Positions 55,316 to 64,000 of a stretch of DNA of 64,000 nucleotides are shown piece after piece. The translations under genes and the position numbers were made by a program. Source of the DNA: Thiorhodovibrio winogradskyi (GTDB lineage Bacteria; Pseudomonadota; Gammaproteobacteria; Chromatiales; Chromatiaceae); the NCBI RefSeq assembly GCF_036208045.1, contig NZ_CP121472.1, forward strand, positions 1,127,531 to 1,191,530, read 5' to 3'. How positions within the stretch are numbered: the stretch's first letter is position 1; every line of letters begins with the position of its first letter. The notes under the pieces were generated by a model. The model saw nothing but the letters and a program-made list of their open reading frames with translations, was not told where the DNA came from and searched no databases.

Positions 55316-56215
55316 TCAGGGGAGGGGCTTGACGGCCACATCAGCATTAAGAATCCAAGGCTCGCGCAGGCAGGCCTCGACCTCGTCGGCCAGGTGGCTG
55401 TCATTGCCAGACAGGATCAGGACATTGTTTGTTTCCTGCTGGAATTCGTAGAAGCTGCGAATCGCCTCGGGCGGGGTGCGCCCATCCGGCTGCACCACCA
55501 GCGGGATGCGATTGCCGGAGAGCTTCACCTCGTCCAGTTGGGGCATGATCTGGACGTCTTGGTAGGCGGCGCGCGAGTGGCTCTGCGACTGAAACAGGCC
55601 GGTGAGGCGTCACAGTCAAGCCGCCTCGATTTTGGGCGGCGGCGCTTGTCGGGCATCGCGCTTGATGCGCCGGCCAAGATTTTCGGTTTCTTTGAAATAA
55701 AACTGCTCGTTCTCGCGGTGCAGGTACCAGGCGCGTTTGCGCAGGCGTTCGAGTCCGGCCAGGAATTCATCGGCCTTGGGGTGCGGGGCGACCAGGTATT
55801 CGATGATGTCTTCTTGCGTCAGACCGCTGCGGGCGCCGACGGCTCGCGACAGCGAGGCCGAGAGCACCAACTTGGCGACCTGACCGGCGGCATCGCAGCC
55901 GAGATCGGCGTCGATTTCCTCAGCGCGCGCGTTGCCATGGTCGGCGATGTCGTTGACCAGGGCGGGCAGGAGCGCGGCGTTGAAGCGCTGGATCTCGTCA
56001 CCCATCTCGACAGCGTTCAGATTGAGATGCTGGGTGCCGATCAGGAAGACATCGTTGGTGTCGCGCATCCAGACGCTGCGCAGCAAGCGGGCGGTGAATT
56101 GCATTAGGCCGCGGGTCTGGCGAAAGCCCTCGTTTTCCTTGAACAAGGCTCACCCGGCCAGGCGCAACAGCCCCTCGCGAAACTGACCTTCCATGTCCTG
56201 GGTGACACTGACGTA
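55316..56215 (-). pseudogene. DUF499-type ATPase, C-terminal remnant with in-frame stops
   Basis: Reads FKENEGFRQTRGLMQFTARL, then VWMRDTNDVFLIGTQHLNLN, GLTQEDIIEYLVAPHPKADE and KRAWYLHRENEQFYFKETEN, then after two stop codons (near 55610-55618) RAAYQDVQIMPQLDEVKLSG, PDGRTPPEAIRSFYEFQQE and NVLILSGNDSHLADEVEACL. A further in-frame TGA precedes FKENEG. Full DUF499 proteins have about 1000 residues and sit with DUF1156 methylases in predicted phage-defence modules; only the C-terminal 290 or so residues remain here. Confidence 0.65.
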
Positions 56216-56259
56216 TACTGTTGTACAGGCCCATGATCGACGGTCAATGGTGAAAATCC

Positions 56260-56865
56260 GTGCCCTCCAGCCCGAACTGCCAGCCAGCTCACTCCAACCC
56301 TCCTGGCGTGCGCGGCACGCTCCTGGTCGCCTGTTGCGCGCTGCTTACTGCCTGCGCCAGCCCGGTTCCCGTGGCGATTCGCGACCCCGTGCAGCCTAGT
56401 ATCCAGCTCGGCGAGGTGCAACAGACGCCAGAGGTCTTTATTGGTCGGTCGGCACGTTGGGGCGGGCGCATTCTCAAAGTCAACAATGGCGCCAACAAAA
56501 CCCGCGTCATCGTCCTCGCAAGCCAGCTTGGGCAGGATGGACGCCCCAGCGAGGGATCTCCCTCAACCGGGCGCTTCATCGCGGAATTCCAGGGTTTTAT
56601 CGACCCCACCCTGTATCCAGCCAAGCGTTTGTTGACGGTGGCCGGTCCTATCATCGCCGTCGAGCCCCATGCCATCGGCGACTACTCCTATCCCTACCCG
56701 GTGGTCGCGGCGCTGACAGCCTACCTCTGGCCCGTGCCCGATCCTGTGGTCATTAGTTATCCCTACGGCCACGGCTGGTGGGGGCCGGGGTTCGATCCTT
56801 TTGGCGGCCCTTGGTGTTGTGGTCCCCGCTGGTACCCTACAGGCTTCGGTTATGGCATCTGGTAA
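56260..56865 (+). CDS. Slp-family outer-membrane lipoprotein 1
   Basis: 201 residues. N-terminus with lipobox ALLTAC (Cys32; CCALLTACASPVPVAIRDPV). Slp-type body: QLGEVQQTPEVFIGRSARWG, GGRILKVNNGANKTRVIVLA and GRFIAEFQGFIDPTLYPAKR, then LLTVAGPIIAVEPHAIGDYS. The C-terminus is rich in Gly, Trp and Pro (HGWWGPGFDPFGGPWCCGPR). Slp proteins are carbon-starvation or stress lipoproteins. It overlaps the next gene by 14 bases. Confidence 0.75.
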   Translation: MPSSPNCQPAHSNPPGVRGTLLVACCALLTACASPVPVAIRDPVQPSIQLGEVQQTPEVFIGRSARWGGRILKVNNGANKTRVIVLASQLGQDGRPSEGSPSTGRFIAEFQGFIDPTLYPAKRLLTVAGPIIAVEPHAIGDYSYPYPVVAALTAYLWPVPDPVVISYPYGHGWWGPGFDPFGGPWCCGPRWYPTGFGYGIW

Positions 56866-57460
56866 GAGATCCAAGCAGTCAAGCCTGGCCGGCATCGGCT
56901 CGAGCGGGCATTCTTTACCTCTTGGAATGCTACCCGCAGGGGTTTTGCTGGCAGGGATTTTGCTGACAGGAATCATCCTCGGCGGCTGTGCCAGCAATGG
57001 CGGACATTGTCCAGCCACTGTCGACAATCCCTACCCATCGCCGGCGGCCATGCAGGGGTTGCCACCCGAGACCCTGCCGCTCGGAGAACATTTCACCTGG
57101 GCTGGCATCCTGATCGAAACCCGTCATCTGGCCAAGGCAACCGAGCTCGACATCAGTGCAAGACCGCTCGACACCTTTTGCCGGATCCAAGGCAATGCCC
57201 CGGCGCTCGGACGTTTTCGGGTGCGCTACCCAGGCTATGTTGAAACCGCACACCTTCTCCCAGGTCAACCGCTGCGCGTCTCCGGGCGCCTCGCCTCGGT
57301 GGAAACCCGCGCTGACGCGGGCGAGCGGATTCCGTTGATAACGCAAGCAAACCTTGACCTCCTTTCCCTCGCGGATCAGGTCCGCCACCGTCCCCGCATC
57401 GGCATCAGCATCGGCGCCGGTTCCGGCTGGAGCGGCGGCGGCATCGGCATCAGCTTTTAA
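56852..57460 (+). CDS. Slp-family outer-membrane lipoprotein 2
   Basis: A 202-residue lipoprotein, lipobox TGIILGGC (Cys47 after a long basic n-region). PPETLPLGEHFTWAGILIET then RFRVRYPGYVETAHLLPGQP and LRVSGRLASVETRADAGERI show the same Slp fold as the upstream gene. The C-terminus is Gly-rich (SIGAGSGWSGGGIGISF). Translated through a 14-base overlap with the first Slp gene; tandem paralogues. Confidence 0.7.
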   Translation: MASGKRSKQSSLAGIGSSGHSLPLGMLPAGVLLAGILLTGIILGGCASNGGHCPATVDNPYPSPAAMQGLPPETLPLGEHFTWAGILIETRHLAKATELDISARPLDTFCRIQGNAPALGRFRVRYPGYVETAHLLPGQPLRVSGRLASVETRADAGERIPLITQANLDLLSLADQVRHRPRIGISIGAGSGWSGGGIGISF

Positions 57461-57478
57461 TGCGCGCCCGAGACGCCC

Positions 57479-58084
57479 TCAAAGTTCCCGGCAACTCTCC
57501 AGCACGACAGGCGCGCTGGTCGCACCTCTACGCGAGCCGGTGGCCTCCATTTTTTCGACCACTTCCATGCCGCTGATCACCTCACCAAAAACCACATGCC
57601 TGCCATCCAACCAAGAGGTAGGCGCGACAGTGATGAAGAACTGCGACCCATTGGAGTCACGTCCGGAATTGGCCATGGACAGCAATCCAGGCTTGCTGTG
57701 CTTGAGCTTGAAATTCTCATCATCGAACTTGCGACCATAAATCGACTTGCCACCGCTGCCGTTGCCACGCGTGAAGTCGCCGCCCTGGATCATGAAGCCG
57801 GGAATGATCCGGTGGAAGGGGCTGCCGGCGTAGCTCAGATCCTCGCCCTTCTGTCCGGTGCAGAGCGCACGAAAATTCTCCGCCGTCTTGGGCACGGTAT
57901 CGGCGAACAGCTCGAACGCAATGGTCCCAGCCGGCTCACCGCCGATACTCACATCCATGGCCACCTTCGGATTGGCCGCCGTCTCGCCCGCCTGCTCAGT
58001 GTCGTCCTCGGCAAAGGCCAGCCCGATCGCCAAGCTCGAGGCTGCAAGAAAAATCAGCGAAGGCTTTATGATTGTGATCGTCAT
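57479..58084 (-). CDS. exported cyclophilin-type peptidyl-prolyl isomerase
   Basis: 201 residues with a signal peptide ([17 protein letters not shown]). Cyclophilin core: [40 protein letters not shown] (catalytic Arg in [16 protein letters not shown]), [40 protein letters not shown] and [20 protein letters not shown]. Folds exported proteins in the periplasm. Adjacent to the Slp genes but on the opposite strand. Confidence 0.93.
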   Translation of the reverse strand: MTITIIKPSLIFLAASSLAIGLAFAEDDTEQAGETAANPKVAMDVSIGGEPAGTIAFELFADTVPKTAENFRALCTGQKGEDLSYAGSPFHRIIPGFMIQGGDFTRGNGSGGKSIYGRKFDDENFKLKHSKPGLLSMANSGRDSNGSQFFITVAPTSWLDGRHVVFGEVISGMEVVEKMEATGSRRGATSAPVVLESCREL

Positions 58085-58318
58085 GGGGATTTCGTCTCCT
58101 GCAACAAGGTTGAAAAGGATGATGAAGAATGAAAAATGAAAAGAACCTTGATTCCCAACGCGTGCCGGCGCGCCATTGTCGAAGCACGGCTGCGGTTTGG
58201 CAATCTGGATCCTCCCGAGGTGGACCCCGGATGCACCCTCGTCATTGGGGCGTCGCGCCCGGACACCTTACATCAAGGCTTAGTCACTCAGCCAAGCATC
58301 AACCAATGCTGTGGACTA

Positions 58319-58447
58319 GCAACTCCAAAATTGGGTGTCTTATTCGCTGTAGAAGCGGCTTCCAGCCGCTTCATGACGCGCCAAAATGGCGCGTCTACTG
58401 ATGACAGAGCCAATCACCAGGCGCTGGAAAACGAAATTTGGAATTGC
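58319..58447 (-). mobile_element. MITE-like inverted-repeat element, copy 2 (129 bp)
   Basis: Ends GCAACTCCAAAATTGGGTGT and AACGAAATTTGGAATTGC. Contains the same two hairpins as copy 1 (GAAGCGGCTTCCAGCCGCTTC; GACGCGCCAAAATGGCGCGTC) in reverse orientation. Confidence 0.85.
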
Positions 58448-58514
58448 TGAGGCTGGACGCGCGATAGGATTGCACCGATCATTGGCACATCAGTCTCATC
58501 CACGGAGTCATCCC

Positions 58515-60017
58515 ATGCCTGAGCCACTTCTCATTGGCAAAAGTCTGATTGGCGATAGCGAGCATGTCATCTGGCTGCGCCCGGACAAGGCTAACCGCCA
58601 TGGCTTGATCGCGGGGGCCACCGGCACCGGCAAGACCGTCACCCTGCAGGCCCTTGCCGAGCAATTCAGCCGCATCGGCGTGCCAGTGTTCATGGCCGAT
58701 GTTAAAGGCGATCTCGCCGGCATCAGCCAGGCGGGCGGCGACAATACCAAGGTCGCCGAGCGGGTGCGCGAGCTAGACTTGGAAGCACTGGGTTTTCGCT
58801 ATGACCACAACCCGGTCAGCTTTTGGGACATCGGCGGCTCGCTCGGGCATCCCGCGCGCACCACCGTGAGCGAAATGGGCCCCATGCTGCTCGCGCGCCT
58901 GCTGGGGCTGAATGACACCCAGGAGGGTGTGCTCAACATTTGCTTTCATCTCGCCGATGAACAAGGCCTTCTGCTGCTAGACCTCAAGGACCTGCGCGCG
59001 ATTTTGAATTTCGCCTCCGAGCAGGCCGATGCACTGCGCACCACCGTTGGTCATGTGTCCCAGGCCTCGGTCGGCGCTATCCTGCGACGGCTGCTGCGGC
59101 TCGAACAGGCTGGCGCCGAGGCGCTGTTTGGCGAGCCGGCGCTGGACCTGGCCGATCTAATGCAGACAGATATCGACGGGCGGGGAGTGGTCAATATCCT
59201 GGTTGCCGAGACGCTGATTCACAATCGTACCCTTTATGCCAGCTTTCTGTTGTGGTTGCTCTCGGAGTTGTTCGAACAACTGCCCGAGGTGGGCGATCCG
59301 GATAAGCCGAAGTTTGTGCTCTTTTTCGACGAGGCGCATTTGCTGTTCGACGACGCGCCCGAGGTCTTGGTCGAGCGAATCGAGCAAGTGGTGCGGCTGA
59401 TTCGTTCCAAGGGGGTTGGGGTGTATTTCGTGACCCAAAACCCGCTGGATATTCCAGACACAGTGCTCGGTCAACTTGGTAACCGGGTGCAACACGCGCT
59501 GCGCGCCTTCACCCCGCGCGACCAAAAAGCCGTGCGCGCGGCGGCCCAGACCTTCCGCCAAAACCCGGCCATTGACACCGAAAGCGCCATCACCTCGCTT
59601 GGCGTCGGCGAGGCACTGGTCTCGGTGTTGGATGATGATGGCATTCCCACCCCGGTCGAGCGGGCATTGATCGCCCCGCCCGGCAGCCGCCTTGGCCCAA
59701 TCAGCGCCGAGGAGCGCAGCGTGCTAATGCGTCAGTCGCTGGTCAGTGGTGTGTATGACCAGGCCATCGACCGCGTCTCGGCCTATGAAAGCCTCAAGGC
59801 CATGGCCGAGCAGGCCGCCAGGGCCGCCGAGCAGCGTGGGGATGAGCCACCGCCGCCCACAACCAGGCAATCGCGTGGCACAAGCCGCTCGAGCAGCCGC
59901 CAAACCCCCATGGAGGCAATGTTAAAGAGCACCCTGCGCTCAGTCGGCAGCCAGCTTGGTCGGCAACTGGTGCGCGGCGCCATGGGCTCGCTCTTTGGCG
60001 GCAGCAGGCGGCGCTGA
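58515..60017 (+). CDS. HerA-like ATPase (DUF853, YjgR type)
   Basis: 500 residues. Walker [21 protein letters not shown] (about residues 30-45), Walker [21 protein letters not shown], and the DUF853 landmarks [31 protein letters not shown] and [21 protein letters not shown] FtsK/HerA-fold cytoplasmic ATPase; the role of the family is unknown. The C-terminal tail is basic and disordered ([20 protein letters not shown]...GGSRRR). The start at 58515 follows GGAGTCATCCC. The MITE copy 2 lies just upstream and may affect its promoter. Confidence 0.85.
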   Translation: MPEPLLIGKSLIGDSEHVIWLRPDKANRHGLIAGATGTGKTVTLQALAEQFSRIGVPVFMADVKGDLAGISQAGGDNTKVAERVRELDLEALGFRYDHNPVSFWDIGGSLGHPARTTVSEMGPMLLARLLGLNDTQEGVLNICFHLADEQGLLLLDLKDLRAILNFASEQADALRTTVGHVSQASVGAILRRLLRLEQAGAEALFGEPALDLADLMQTDIDGRGVVNILVAETLIHNRTLYASFLLWLLSELFEQLPEVGDPDKPKFVLFFDEAHLLFDDAPEVLVERIEQVVRLIRSKGVGVYFVTQNPLDIPDTVLGQLGNRVQHALRAFTPRDQKAVRAAAQTFRQNPAIDTESAITSLGVGEALVSVLDDDGIPTPVERALIAPPGSRLGPISAEERSVLMRQSLVSGVYDQAIDRVSAYESLKAMAEQAARAAEQRGDEPPPPTTRQSRGTSRSSSRQTPMEAMLKSTLRSVGSQLGRQLVRGAMGSLFGGSRRR

Positions 60018-60139
60018 TCGGCGCTTGGATTAGAGCTGGGTAGAGTGGAAAGCATCTGAGTGGTGACGTTCGCACTACTAACCTTAAAGCCCTTGACGGA
60101 AACTGGCGCTGGCGCGCTCGCCCGGTCAGCTACTAGAGC

Positions 60140-60750
60140 GGTATTTGGCCGGAGGTCAGTAAGCTAATTCCAACCTTTGGGCTAGCCAATTTTCGTGCGA
60201 CATATGGCTTGATGTCTTCAACTCTGTCGATGGGACAAGCTAGCTGGTACTGTTGCTCGGTTGGCTGCGGTTTGTTTGCACCAACGGCATGATCATTGGC
60301 GAGACCAAGCAGGAGTTCCGCGACATCCATGACCAGCATCTGAACCTGAACAAAATTCCTCCCGCGATCAGGGTTGACATGGGCATGGTCGTGCAGGACA
60401 TCGGGCGCCTGATCTGTGGCAACTGACAGAAGTGTCCGCTGAGCACGTGACCGCTTGGGCCAATGGGCCGCTCTCTCAGGATTGGGGTAATAAAGCCGCC
60501 TGTCGCGTCTTGCGCGTCTGCCAGTCTGGCGAGGACGGCAAGATTGTTGATCTCTTCGCGAAAGGCGTGGCGAGCGAAAAACCTTGGGTGCCGGAGTTGA
60601 AGGTGCCAGGAGCGCCGAATCCGGCGCGCACGCTCTATGATGTCAGCCAAGTCCTATACTAAGTGGCTGAGAAGCGCTCCAACCCTGAAGACCGGCGAGA
60701 CTGGCAGGGGCGGATTCCGGGCTTGGGTCATACACATAAGGTGTCCTGAA
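60140..60750 (+). pseudogene. DUF932-type plasmid/phage-like gene, decayed
   Basis: Pieces in order: PTFGLANFRATYGLM (about 60172), LRFVCTNGMIIGETKQEFRD then NLNKIPPAIRV (60267-60390, ending ICGN and a stop), and after a shift VSAEHVTAWANGPLSQDWGN with KAACRVLRVCQSGEDGKIVD and ARTLYDVSQVLY, a TAA, then VAEKRSNPEDRRDWQGRIPG. The order fits DUF932 (phage/plasmid-like TIGR03299) proteins. Several stops and shifts. Confidence 0.6.
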
Positions 60751-60876
60751 CTTATCTGCTCGGCCTGCCTGCAAACGACTTAGCGGGAGCCGGAGCAGGT
60801 TCCCCGCTTGCGCGCAAAGCGTTCATTACCTTGAGTTGCCCGTTGCTGTGACATCGTTCAATTGGCGCTTGCAGCA

Positions 60877-60957
60877 GCAATTCCAAATTTCGTTATCCAG
60901 CGCCCGATTGTTGGCCCGTTTATCTTCACCAGATGAAACACCCAATTTTGGAATTGC
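60877..60957 (+). mobile_element. MITE-like element, copy 3, internally deleted (81 bp)
   Basis: Same ends (GCAATTCCAAATTTCG and CACCCAATTTTGGAATTGC) but both internal hairpins are lost. Confidence 0.75.
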
Positions 60958-61000
60958 TGGGATACTTGACAATGCTCCCGAAGATGCAAAATTCTCATCT

Positions 61001-61369
61001 ATGATGTCCAGTTATTTCATGCGTGCCCGCAAACCGGATTCGCGCAGTGCCATGCGGGGACTGATCGCGCAGGCGCGTTTCTTGCTTGCGCGGGCGCGCC
61101 TGGATGATCTGGACTGTGATGGCGATTGCGGTGATTGCATCATCAAGCGAGTCGAACACTTCGAGCAGACACTGGCTGATTGGGATGCGCGCCTTGCGCA
61201 GGGGATCCAGCCGACGCTTGGCGATGTCCATGACCTGGCTCGCGCTGCATGGGCGCTGGCCGGGATTCTGCTCCGCTCCGGATTTCTCAGCGAAGCAGAT
61301 TTACCGGCGAGGCCCGGGTTTTCCAGTCCTCCCGCGAATTCCGTCCGAGCGGGCTGGGAATCTCCCTGA
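61001..61369 (+). CDS. small Cys-containing protein of unknown function
   Basis: A 122-residue protein from MMSSYFMRARKPDSRSAMRG. Helical, with LDDLDCDGDCGDCIIKRVEH: three Cys in a CxxxCxxC-like cluster that could bind a metal. Then DVHDLARAAWALAGILLRSG. Family not recognised. It lies 69 bases upstream of the Nif3-like gene. Confidence 0.55.
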   Translation: MMSSYFMRARKPDSRSAMRGLIAQARFLLARARLDDLDCDGDCGDCIIKRVEHFEQTLADWDARLAQGIQPTLGDVHDLARAAWALAGILLRSGFLSEADLPARPGFSSPPANSVRAGWESP

Positions 61370-61438
61370 CCCACAGCTGTAAGTATCCCTATGGGTGCCC
61401 ATGCAGGCGACCCATGCAGCACAAACGGATGCCAAAAA

Positions 61439-62191
61439 ATGGTTGAATTGCAAACACTGGTTGACTACTGTGCTGATATTCTCGCCATTGAGCAGTTTCA
61501 GGATTACTGTCCAAATGGGCTGCAGGTCGAGGGTCGGGCGCGCGTGGGGCGCATTGTCACGGGCGTGACGGCCAGTCAGGCGCTCATTGATGCCGCCGCG
61601 GAGGATAGGGCCGATGCCCTGTTTGTGCATCATGGGTTTTTCTGGAAAGGGGAAGACCCCTGCGTGGTTGGTATCAAGGGCCGCCGGATCAAGGCGCTGC
61701 ATGCGGCCGGGCTCTCCCTGCTCGCCTATCACCTGCCGCTGGATGCTCACGTTGAGCTTGGCAACAATCGTGGCCTCGCGCAATTACTGAGCATTGAGCA
61801 ACCGCGGCCGGTTTCGGCTGCGCAACCCTTGCTGTGGCGCGGGCATCTGGCGGCCGCGGAGTCGCCGCGGCAGTTTGCCGCGCGCATTGCCCAGGCGCTC
61901 GGACGGTTGCCATTGCACATTCCCGCCTCCGAACGACCAATTCGCATGTTGGCCTGGTGCACTGGGGGTGGTCAGCGCTACCTTGAACAGGCAGCGAGCC
62001 TGGGAGTGGATGCCTTTTTAAGCGGTGAGATTTCTGAGTCGACCACGCACCAGGCGCGCGAGTCCGGGGTGGATTATTTCGCCATCGGTCATCATGCCTC
62101 CGAGCGTGCGGGGATTCGGGCGCTTGGCGAGCATTTGAGCCAGCGCTTTGCAATAGGGCATCGTTTCATTGATATTGACAACCCTGCTTGA
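61439..62191 (+). CDS. Nif3-like dinuclear metal centre protein (YbgI type)
   Basis: A 250-residue protein. FVHHGFFWKGEDPCVVGIKG (metal-binding HH), LLAYHLPLDAHVELGNNRGL (HxPLDxH), and near the end FLSGEISESTTHQARESGVD with YFAIGHHASERAGIRALGEH, the second metal site. These make hexameric toroids of largely unknown function; links to metal or GTP-cyclohydrolase chemistry have been proposed. Start at MVELQTLVDYC (61439). The conserved DYCPNGLQVEG follows. Confidence 0.88.
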   Translation: MVELQTLVDYCADILAIEQFQDYCPNGLQVEGRARVGRIVTGVTASQALIDAAAEDRADALFVHHGFFWKGEDPCVVGIKGRRIKALHAAGLSLLAYHLPLDAHVELGNNRGLAQLLSIEQPRPVSAAQPLLWRGHLAAAESPRQFAARIAQALGRLPLHIPASERPIRMLAWCTGGGQRYLEQAASLGVDAFLSGEISESTTHQARESGVDYFAIGHHASERAGIRALGEHLSQRFAIGHRFIDIDNPA

Positions 62192-62757
62192 TCGATACCT
62201 CTGGTGTGGGATTCCTGGGGCCTGGCTTCATTGAAACCAGTCGATCCGGTTAATCAGTGTCCCGGGATCCTGATATGGGATGCGCGGTGGTAAATCCGAT
62301 CAAACTCCAGGGGTATTTGCGGAATGTCGTGGCCGGGTCTTGGCTCAGCAGCATTTAATGCCGGGGTGATCGGACCTCGCGGAGCCACCGGGATTGCTCC
62401 GGTACCTGAGCAGCTGGCCCAGTTTCAGTCTGATCGTAGCCCGGCTCCAAACCGGTTCCAGTCCGGTTCCAGCCAGGATCCCGCTTGGACTCAGGCTGGG
62501 CCCCGGGTTGGCTGCAGTCGGTTTGGCCGCGGCATGCGTTGGGTCTGGCGTCAGAGACCGCACAAACGCGGGTTAAGCCCCGTATCTGCGTCAAAATCTT
62601 GCCAGCGGCTTGACCGCCATGGCAATGATCGGCCAGAATGCGCGATCTTTTGTGAAGTGCTTCGCGATATTCTTATTTTCCTTTTTCTTTCGATACTGTG
62701 CGAACGCCTCCGGTCCGAGGCGTCGTCCGGACGAGCCTACGGGGGTCTTTTGATCAA
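62192..62757. other. 566-bp upstream region of the pet operon
   Basis: No gene seen. It contains a tandem CCGGTTCCAGT repeat near 62451 and AT-rich sequence (TCTTATTTTCCTTTTTC) near 62670. CCTCCGGTCCGAGGCGTCG near 62707 is a possible hairpin ahead of petA, and GGGGGTC at 62742 is the likely ribosome site. Promoter not resolved. Confidence 0.4.
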
Positions 62758-63351
62758 ATGAGCGCACAAGGCGTTAATAAGACGCGGCGGCGGGTCCTCG
62801 TCGCCGCCACGAGCGTCGTCGGTGCCGTTGGCGCTGGCTTCGTCGCTGTACCCTTTATCGCGTCGATGAATCCAAGCGCCAAGGCGCGTGCGGCTGGCGC
62901 GCCTGTCAAGGCAGACATCAGCAAACTCGAGCCCGGCGCGTTGCTGCGGGTCAAGTTCCGCGGCCAGCCGATCTGGGTGGTGAATCGCACGCCCGAGATG
63001 CTGGAGAATCTGCCCACGCTTGACGCGAAACTGGTCGATCCGCAATCGACCGTGCCGCAACAGCCTGAGTATTGCCAGAATCCAACTCGGTCGATCAAGC
63101 CGAATTATTTTGTCGCCATTGGCATCTGTACTCACCTCGGCTGTTCACCGACCTACCGGCCGGAGCTGGCACCCGATGATCTGGGTGCGGAATGGAAAGG
63201 CGGCTGGTTCTGTCCCTGCCACGGGTCAAAGTTTGACCTTGCCGGTCGCGTTTACAAGGGCGTACCGGCTCCGACCAACCTGGTCATCCCAAAACATACC
63301 TATCTGACTGATACCACCATCCTGGTGGGTGAGGATGGAGGACAGGCTTAA
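62758..63351 (+). CDS. petA: ubiquinol-cytochrome c reductase iron-sulfur (Rieske) subunit
   Basis: A 197-residue protein. Twin-arginine type N-terminus KTRRRVLVAATSVVGAVGAG, one membrane helix, then the Rieske cluster ligands CTHLGC and CPCHGS in the order typical of bc1 complexes. It passes electrons from quinol to cytochrome c1. Its stop overlaps the petB start by one base. Confidence 0.95.
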   Translation: MSAQGVNKTRRRVLVAATSVVGAVGAGFVAVPFIASMNPSAKARAAGAPVKADISKLEPGALLRVKFRGQPIWVVNRTPEMLENLPTLDAKLVDPQSTVPQQPEYCQNPTRSIKPNYFVAIGICTHLGCSPTYRPELAPDDLGAEWKGGWFCPCHGSKFDLAGRVYKGVPAPTNLVIPKHTYLTDTTILVGEDGGQA

Positions 63352-64000
63352 TGAGTGCTGAACACGCGCAACCCAGCGGTCTTCTTGGGTGGTTCGACAA
63401 GCGCTTCCCAATTCTGAGCGTCTGGAACGACCACATGGCGCGCTACTACGCGCCAAAAAACCTAAACTTCTGGTCTTTTTTCGGTGTGTTGGCCATCACG
63501 GTGCTCGTGCTGCAGATCGTCACCGGTATCTGGCTGGCAATGAACTACAAGCCCTCGGCTGAAGATGCCTTCGCCTCGGTTGAGTACATCATGCGCGATG
63601 TCGACTGGGGCTGGCTGATCCGCTACCTGCACTCCACGGGTGCATCGGCCTTTTTCATCGTCATCTACCTGCACATGTTCCGCGGGCTGATGTGGGGTTC
63701 CTACCGTAAACCGCGAGAATTGCTGTGGATTATCGGTGTGGTGATTTACCTGGCGATGATGGCGACGGCTTTCTTTGGCTACCTGCTGCCATGGGGACAG
63801 ATGTCCTACTGGGGCGCGCAGGTCATCGTCAACCTATTCGCCGCCGTGCCAGAAGTGGGCGAGGAACTCTCCACCTGGGTGCGTGGTGACTATGTTATCT
63901 CGGATGCGACCCTGAATCGCTTCTTTGCCTTCCATTTTCTGATTCCTTTCCTGCTGGCGGCCCTGGTGTTCATCCACATCGTCGCGCTGCACCATGTTGG
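63351..64000 (+). CDS. petB: cytochrome b subunit of the bc1 complex, partial at right edge
   Basis: The first 216 residues. MSAEHAQPSGLLGWFDKRFP, NFWSFFGVLAITVLVLQIVT, helix B with IRYLHSTGASAFFIVIYLHM, the conserved GYLLPWGQMSYWGAQVIVNL, and helix D with FFAFHFLIPFLLAALVFIHI. The four haem-ligand His positions fall in helices B and D as expected. The remainder lies beyond the window. Confidence 0.95.
   Translation, partial: MSAEHAQPSGLLGWFDKRFPILSVWNDHMARYYAPKNLNFWSFFGVLAITVLVLQIVTGIWLAMNYKPSAEDAFASVEYIMRDVDWGWLIRYLHSTGASAFFIVIYLHMFRGLMWGSYRKPRELLWIIGVVIYLAMMATAFFGYLLPWGQMSYWGAQVIVNLFAAVPEVGEELSTWVRGDYVISDATLNRFFAFHFLIPFLLAALVFIHIVALHHV

Overview
The window is chromosomal DNA of a high-GC gammaproteobacterium. 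An sdhCDAB-sdhE block, aroKB, petA-petB of a bc1 complex, many c-di-GMP genes, PEP-CTERM proteins and numerous REP-associated tyrosine transposases (RAYTs) would fit a purple sulfur bacterium (Chromatiaceae-like). Nothing in the window proves that placement; there are no rRNA or photosynthesis genes.

Layout. (1) 1-4.9 kb is a mosaic of short repeats around a DUF2887 Rpn-type nuclease, a solitary HicB, a coiled-coil membrane protein and a coupled hicB-hicA pair. (2) 4.9-11.6 kb carries a ThiF-family E1-like enzyme and two PEP-CTERM surface proteins flanking an MMPL/RND exporter. Each PEP-CTERM gene has a sigma-54 promoter (GG-N10-GC) and three upstream copies of a 16-17 bp box, TGTAAAAAAA(S)CTGACA. 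(3) 11.6-25.4 kb is an accessory island. It holds five RAYT copies in various states, an ISL3-family IS with an 8-bp target duplication, a near-identical 1.27-kb duplication carrying a PD-(D/E)XK nuclease gene, Uma2, and several toxin-antitoxin loci. Several of these loci are cut by transposable elements. (4) 25.9-38.4 kb is signalling and stress: a degenerate histidine kinase, a DUF1523 protein, a stand-alone receiver, katG, a PLD-VTT fusion overlapping an EEP phosphodiesterase, an HD-GYP protein, a PAS-GGDEF-EAL protein and a decayed GGDEF/receiver-HPt pair. (5) 38.8-52.7 kb is mainly core: a 2OG-Fe(II) hydroxylase, aroB, aroK, sdhCDAB, sdhE, then CHAD, a Kunitz-type lipoprotein, a SLOG/LSDAT protein, an ankyrin lipoprotein, two paralogous envelope proteins and a SLAC1-type channel. 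(6) 52.98-53.43 kb is a tRNA Pro-Arg-His-Lys array followed by about 2.7 kb of decayed genes (IS1380-like transposase, DUF499 ATPase C-terminus). (7) 56.2-64 kb holds two overlapping Slp-type lipoproteins, a cyclophilin, a HerA-like ATPase (DUF853), a DUF932 remnant, a Nif3-like protein and petA-petB, which runs off the right edge.

How the parts work together. sdhCDAB with sdhE makes and flavinylates succinate dehydrogenase; petAB starts the bc1 operon. The HD-GYP and GGDEF-EAL genes overlap by one base and probably form one c-di-GMP unit. The two PEP-CTERM genes look like one sigma-54 regulon whose exosortase and activator lie elsewhere. The 11.6-25.4 kb island and the scattered inverted-repeat MITEs record repeated activity of small transposable elements; several genes were truncated exactly at their ends.

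Start codons were chosen from Shine-Dalgarno matches and family N-termini. All functional calls rest on reading motifs by eye; no database search was run.
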